Assembly: GCF_026230195.1 (NCBI RefSeq)
Contig: NZ_CP036501.1
Location: forward strand, 1,984,001 to 2,048,000
DNA: 64,000 bases
Source: Candidatus Paraluminiphilus aquimaris
GTDB lineage: Bacteria; Pseudomonadota; Gammaproteobacteria; Pseudomonadales; Halieaceae
Direction of reading: 5' to 3'
This document shows, piece after piece, positions 62,203 to 64,000 of the stretch (position 1 is its first letter; every line of letters begins with the position of its first letter). The position numbers were made by a program, and so were the translations under genes. The notes below the pieces were generated by a model. That model saw only the letters and a program-made list of their open reading frames with translations, searched no databases and was not told where the DNA came from.

Positions 62203-62670
62203 TCAGCGATTGAATAAATTGGCAATGTCTTGAACATGCTCTTTGTCTTTGAGTTGGAAAATAGCGATCGCACGGGACTCTCGACGCTCGTATGGACCGC
62301 CTATGAACTCCCGGTTTGTATAAGCCTGCGATCGCGTTTTACGGTCATTAGTGAGTGTCAAAATGGAGTCACCTAACACTATTTCCCTCCCGTCTAAAAG
62401 GTAGACCTCATCGCCTTGAGCACCACCGAGAGGCCTGGCAAGGCTTACTAAATAGTATCCCCCCTCAGAATCAAGGAACACCGCTGACTTGTCGTTGATC
62501 AGCTGACCTATCGGTATGACTCTCACTCGCTTATCGGTAATTTCGGGCAAGCCCAGCGCTACTATCTTCGGCTCTATAGCTTTCCCTCTTGCGTATCGCT
62601 GCAGTCCTTCTTCGGAAGCACAGCCAACCAATACAACGCTCAGCAAAAGCTTTGTTAGGGCGTGGCGCAT
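62203..62670 (-). CDS. Lipoprotein of unknown function (paralogue 1)
   Basis: Lipoprotein of 155 residues with lipobox VGCAS (Cys at 17). Mature stretches GYYLVSLARPLGG and AIAIFQLKDKEHVQDIANLF align with GNFLLVLDRPIHP and VIAVYRLRDRAHEKAMIKFL of the neighbouring gene, in the same order, so the two are likely paralogues from a tandem duplication. One is lipid-anchored, the other not. Function unknown. Confidence 0.68.
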   Translation of the reverse strand: MRHALTKLLLSVVLVGCASEEGLQRYARGKAIEPKIVALGLPEITDKRVRVIPIGQLINDKSAVFLDSEGGYYLVSLARPLGGAQGDEVYLLDGREIVLGDSILTLTNDRKTRSQAYTNREFIGGPYERRESRAIAIFQLKDKEHVQDIANLFNR

Positions 62671-62997
62671 AATATTTCCTCTACTCGCGAACGAAGTGAA
62701 AGCAACAAAAAACTATCTATTTCGAGTGTGCATCAATAGAAACTTGAAAAACCAGCTGTTCATTAGGACCCGTGACAAGTCCGACGACTGGCATCCCTTG
62801 AAACGAGGCTTACCGTGGCATCTTAGGACAGCTAAATAACACGGACATCGCGTATCGACATTACTCAGTGGATACGTCGCGAGACGGTAGCTCACTAAAT
62901 TTCGGCTCTGGGACCCATTGGTTGGGGAGCCATTTTAAGTGGGGAGCACTTACAGCGAAAAAAACCACTTCGACTGCGCGGTTATTTATAGAAATAA
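62671..62997. other. Intergenic region, nothing supported
   Basis: 327 bp between the lipoprotein gene and tRNA-Cys. Short open frames exist, but none has a start context or a recognisable product. No obvious repeat, hairpin or mobile-element end. Confidence 0.4.
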
Positions 62998-63071
62998 TGG
63001 AGGCTCGGGTCGGAATCGAACCGGCGTAGACGGATTTGCAATCCGCTGCATCACCACTCTGCCACCGAGCC
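62998..63071 (-). tRNA. tRNA-Cys (anticodon GCA)
   Basis: Class I cloverleaf on the minus strand: acceptor GGCTCGG pairs CCGAGCC before T and encoded CCA. The anticodon loop TTGCAAA gives GCA. Length 74 with CCA. Confidence 0.97.
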
Positions 63072-63146
63072 ATTCAGGGGCAAGCGCCCCGAAGAAGCGC
63101 GAAGTATACAGACTTCGCCTCCTTTGTCATCAGACATTTCGGGGTT

Positions 63147-63515
63147 TTAACCCGCCAAGCGACTTTGATAATTCCCTTGCGTTCGCGCCGCCTGGGCAAT
63201 CCACTGATCTTCAGTACAGCGGGCCCCATGAGCCTCCGTAATCTCGGCTGAGTCGATCCCGAGCTTTAAAGCCATAGGGAACTGATCGGGCAACAAACTT
63301 CCCACTACCCGAATGTGGCCGGCGTAGCCCCGCAGTCTGAGCTGACGGCCCAACGTTAGAAAGCGTCCGTCGCCGCAGCTTTCAAAAATAATTCGCACAC
63401 CCGAGGCATCGAGTAGGTCGTCGAGTTGGCTCACATCAATAGCCGAATCAATATCAATAAAATCCAGAGCTTCACTGTTATCGAAACGCCCTTCCTTGTT
63501 TATAACAATACTCAT
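63147..63515 (-). CDS. DUF934 protein of assimilatory sulfate/sulfite reduction loci
   Basis: Protein of 122 residues matching DUF934, recurrent beside cysI and cysH. The core GRFLTLGRQLRLRGYAGHIRVVGSLLPDQFPMALKLGID fits (only short parts quoted: LGRQLRLRGY, LLPDQFPMAL). The ATG at 63515 overlaps the cysH stop by 4 bp. The function is not well defined; a role in sulfite reductase assembly or as an oxidoreductase partner has been proposed by context only. Confidence 0.85.
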   Translation of the reverse strand: MSIVINKEGRFDNSEALDFIDIDSAIDVSQLDDLLDASGVRIIFESCGDGRFLTLGRQLRLRGYAGHIRVVGSLLPDQFPMALKLGIDSAEITEAHGARCTEDQWIAQAARTQGNYQSRLAG

Positions 63516-64000
63516 GCAACATGCTCCGAGCTCGCAATGATGTTGGAGCGATTATGTAAACCGCACTCCAATTTCTCTTTCCCCCGCCAGCGCCCTGATC
63601 GCGGGTCCTCCCCTACTTGCACTGCCGTTGTGCAAGGCTCACAACCAATCGACGGGTATCCTTTTGTCACTAGGGGATGCTCTGGTAATCGGTGCGTGAT
63701 CTTGTAGGCAGCAATCTCGCTGTCACCAAAGTTCGCCAATGGATTAAACTTTAACTTTCCGCGAGCCTCGTCAACCTCAACCAAAGCAACCGCAGAGCGT
63801 GTGGCAGACTGCGCTCTGCGTTGACCGGAGACCCACGCATCGTTCATCCGTAGGTGCCGATCAAGCACTGACACTTTCCTAAGCTGACAACACTGATCAG
63901 GCTGGCTTAGGTGAAGACGGCGCGTCGGATCCCTTCGTTTTATGGCGAGCGGGTCGACGGACGCGGTGCGAACGTTTTTTAGCCCGAAAGTACTAATCAA
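63512..64000 (-). CDS. cysH: Adenylyl-sulfate/PAPS reductase CysH, C-terminal part (cut by window)
   Basis: Reduces activated sulfate to sulfite. The C-terminal ~162 residues are inside the window; the gene runs in from beyond base 64000. The catalytic Cys motif ECGLH is near the end. Paired cysteines CC (in QPDQCCQLRK) and CEPC (in GYPSIGCEPCTT) would bind a [4Fe-4S] cluster, which marks the APS-reductase type rather than the cluster-free E. coli PAPS reductase. It overlaps the DUF934 gene, and cysI may lie upstream outside the window. Confidence 0.92.
   Translation of the reverse strand: MISTFGLKNVRTASVDPLAIKRRDPTRRLHLSQPDQCCQLRKVSVLDRHLRMNDAWVSGQRRAQSATRSAVALVEVDEARGKLKFNPLANFGDSEIAAYKITHRLPEHPLVTKGYPSIGCEPCTTAVQVGEDPRSGRWRGKEKLECGLHNRSNIIASSEHVA

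Noticed and set aside
62713-62997. Short open frames before tRNA-Cys
   Set aside because: Non-overlapping candidates of 60-70 residues have no start context; one runs across the tRNA.

Overview
The window looks like chromosomal DNA of a marine gammaproteobacterium with moderate GC. The housekeeping order tig-clpP-clpX, tmk-holB-pilZ, rpmF-fabD-fabG-acpP-fabF-mltG and the Bax1-I-tusDCBE block match what I know of Pseudomonas-like and Cellvibrionales/Halieaceae (OM60/NOR5) genomes. The lifestyle genes fit a sunlit aerobic marine heterotroph: photolyase with a MerR/sigma pair, NSS transporter, secreted peptidases, heptose-based LPS and a haloalkane dehalogenase. Assignment below class level is inference. 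I see no phage, insertion sequence, CRISPR array or plasmid module.

Region 1 (1-15,343) is core. The minus strand carries trigger factor, ClpP and ClpX (cut by the left edge), tRNA-Leu(TAG), then one long run yceD-rpmF-fabD-fabG-acpP-fabF-mltG-tmk-holB-pilZ. An intrinsic terminator sits between acpP and fabF. plsX, fabH and pabC, found in many relatives of this run, are missing from it. maf is divergent from yceD, and rluC is divergent from rne, which has a long leader. tRNA-Ser(TGA) follows rne and has a textbook promoter overlapping the rne stop codon.

Region 2 (15,344-32,200) mixes secreted enzymes (a large reprolysin-like metalloprotease, an M28 peptidase, a beta-lactamase-fold hydrolase, lipoproteins) with a translation-related block: Bax1-I protein, TusD/C/B/E for 2-thiouridine tRNA modification, TrmA and a pterin dehydratase. 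tRNA-Leu(TAA) and an NSS transporter close it.

Region 3 (32,200-37,960) looks like a light/stress module: a MerR-type regulator and a sigma-70 factor diverge from an intergenic region with four 11-bp-phased copies of a GTCCAACT-like element. A TIGR01777 epimerase, a sirtuin and a class I photolyase follow.

Region 4 (37,956-48,960) holds a cyclase-family hydrolase, a tandem amidohydrolase pair whose second member has lost the metal-binding HxH, and an LPS inner-core block (HldE, GT9 heptosyltransferase-like, O-antigen ligase-like, GmhB, GmhA) with an adjacent sulfotransferase. YbjQ, a 32-residue membrane peptide, an exported RidA-like protein and a LysE exporter follow.

Region 5 (48,951-64,000) is accessory. 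Its most unusual part is a prolyl-4-hydroxylase-like 2OG-Fe(II) oxygenase convergent with a FkbM methyltransferase-GT60 (Skp1 GlcNAc-transferase-like) fusion. That domain pairing recalls the eukaryotic hydroxyproline-glycosylation pathway and is my main candidate for an undescribed system. The rest is an M24 peptidase, small phosphatase, cupin, a Coq4-like protein, SDRs, thioesterase, NUDIX, a frameshifted molybdopterin-oxidoreductase remnant, a paralogous exported-protein pair, tRNA-Cys, and the start of an assimilatory sulfate-reduction locus (DUF934 and an APS-reductase-type CysH cut by the right edge).
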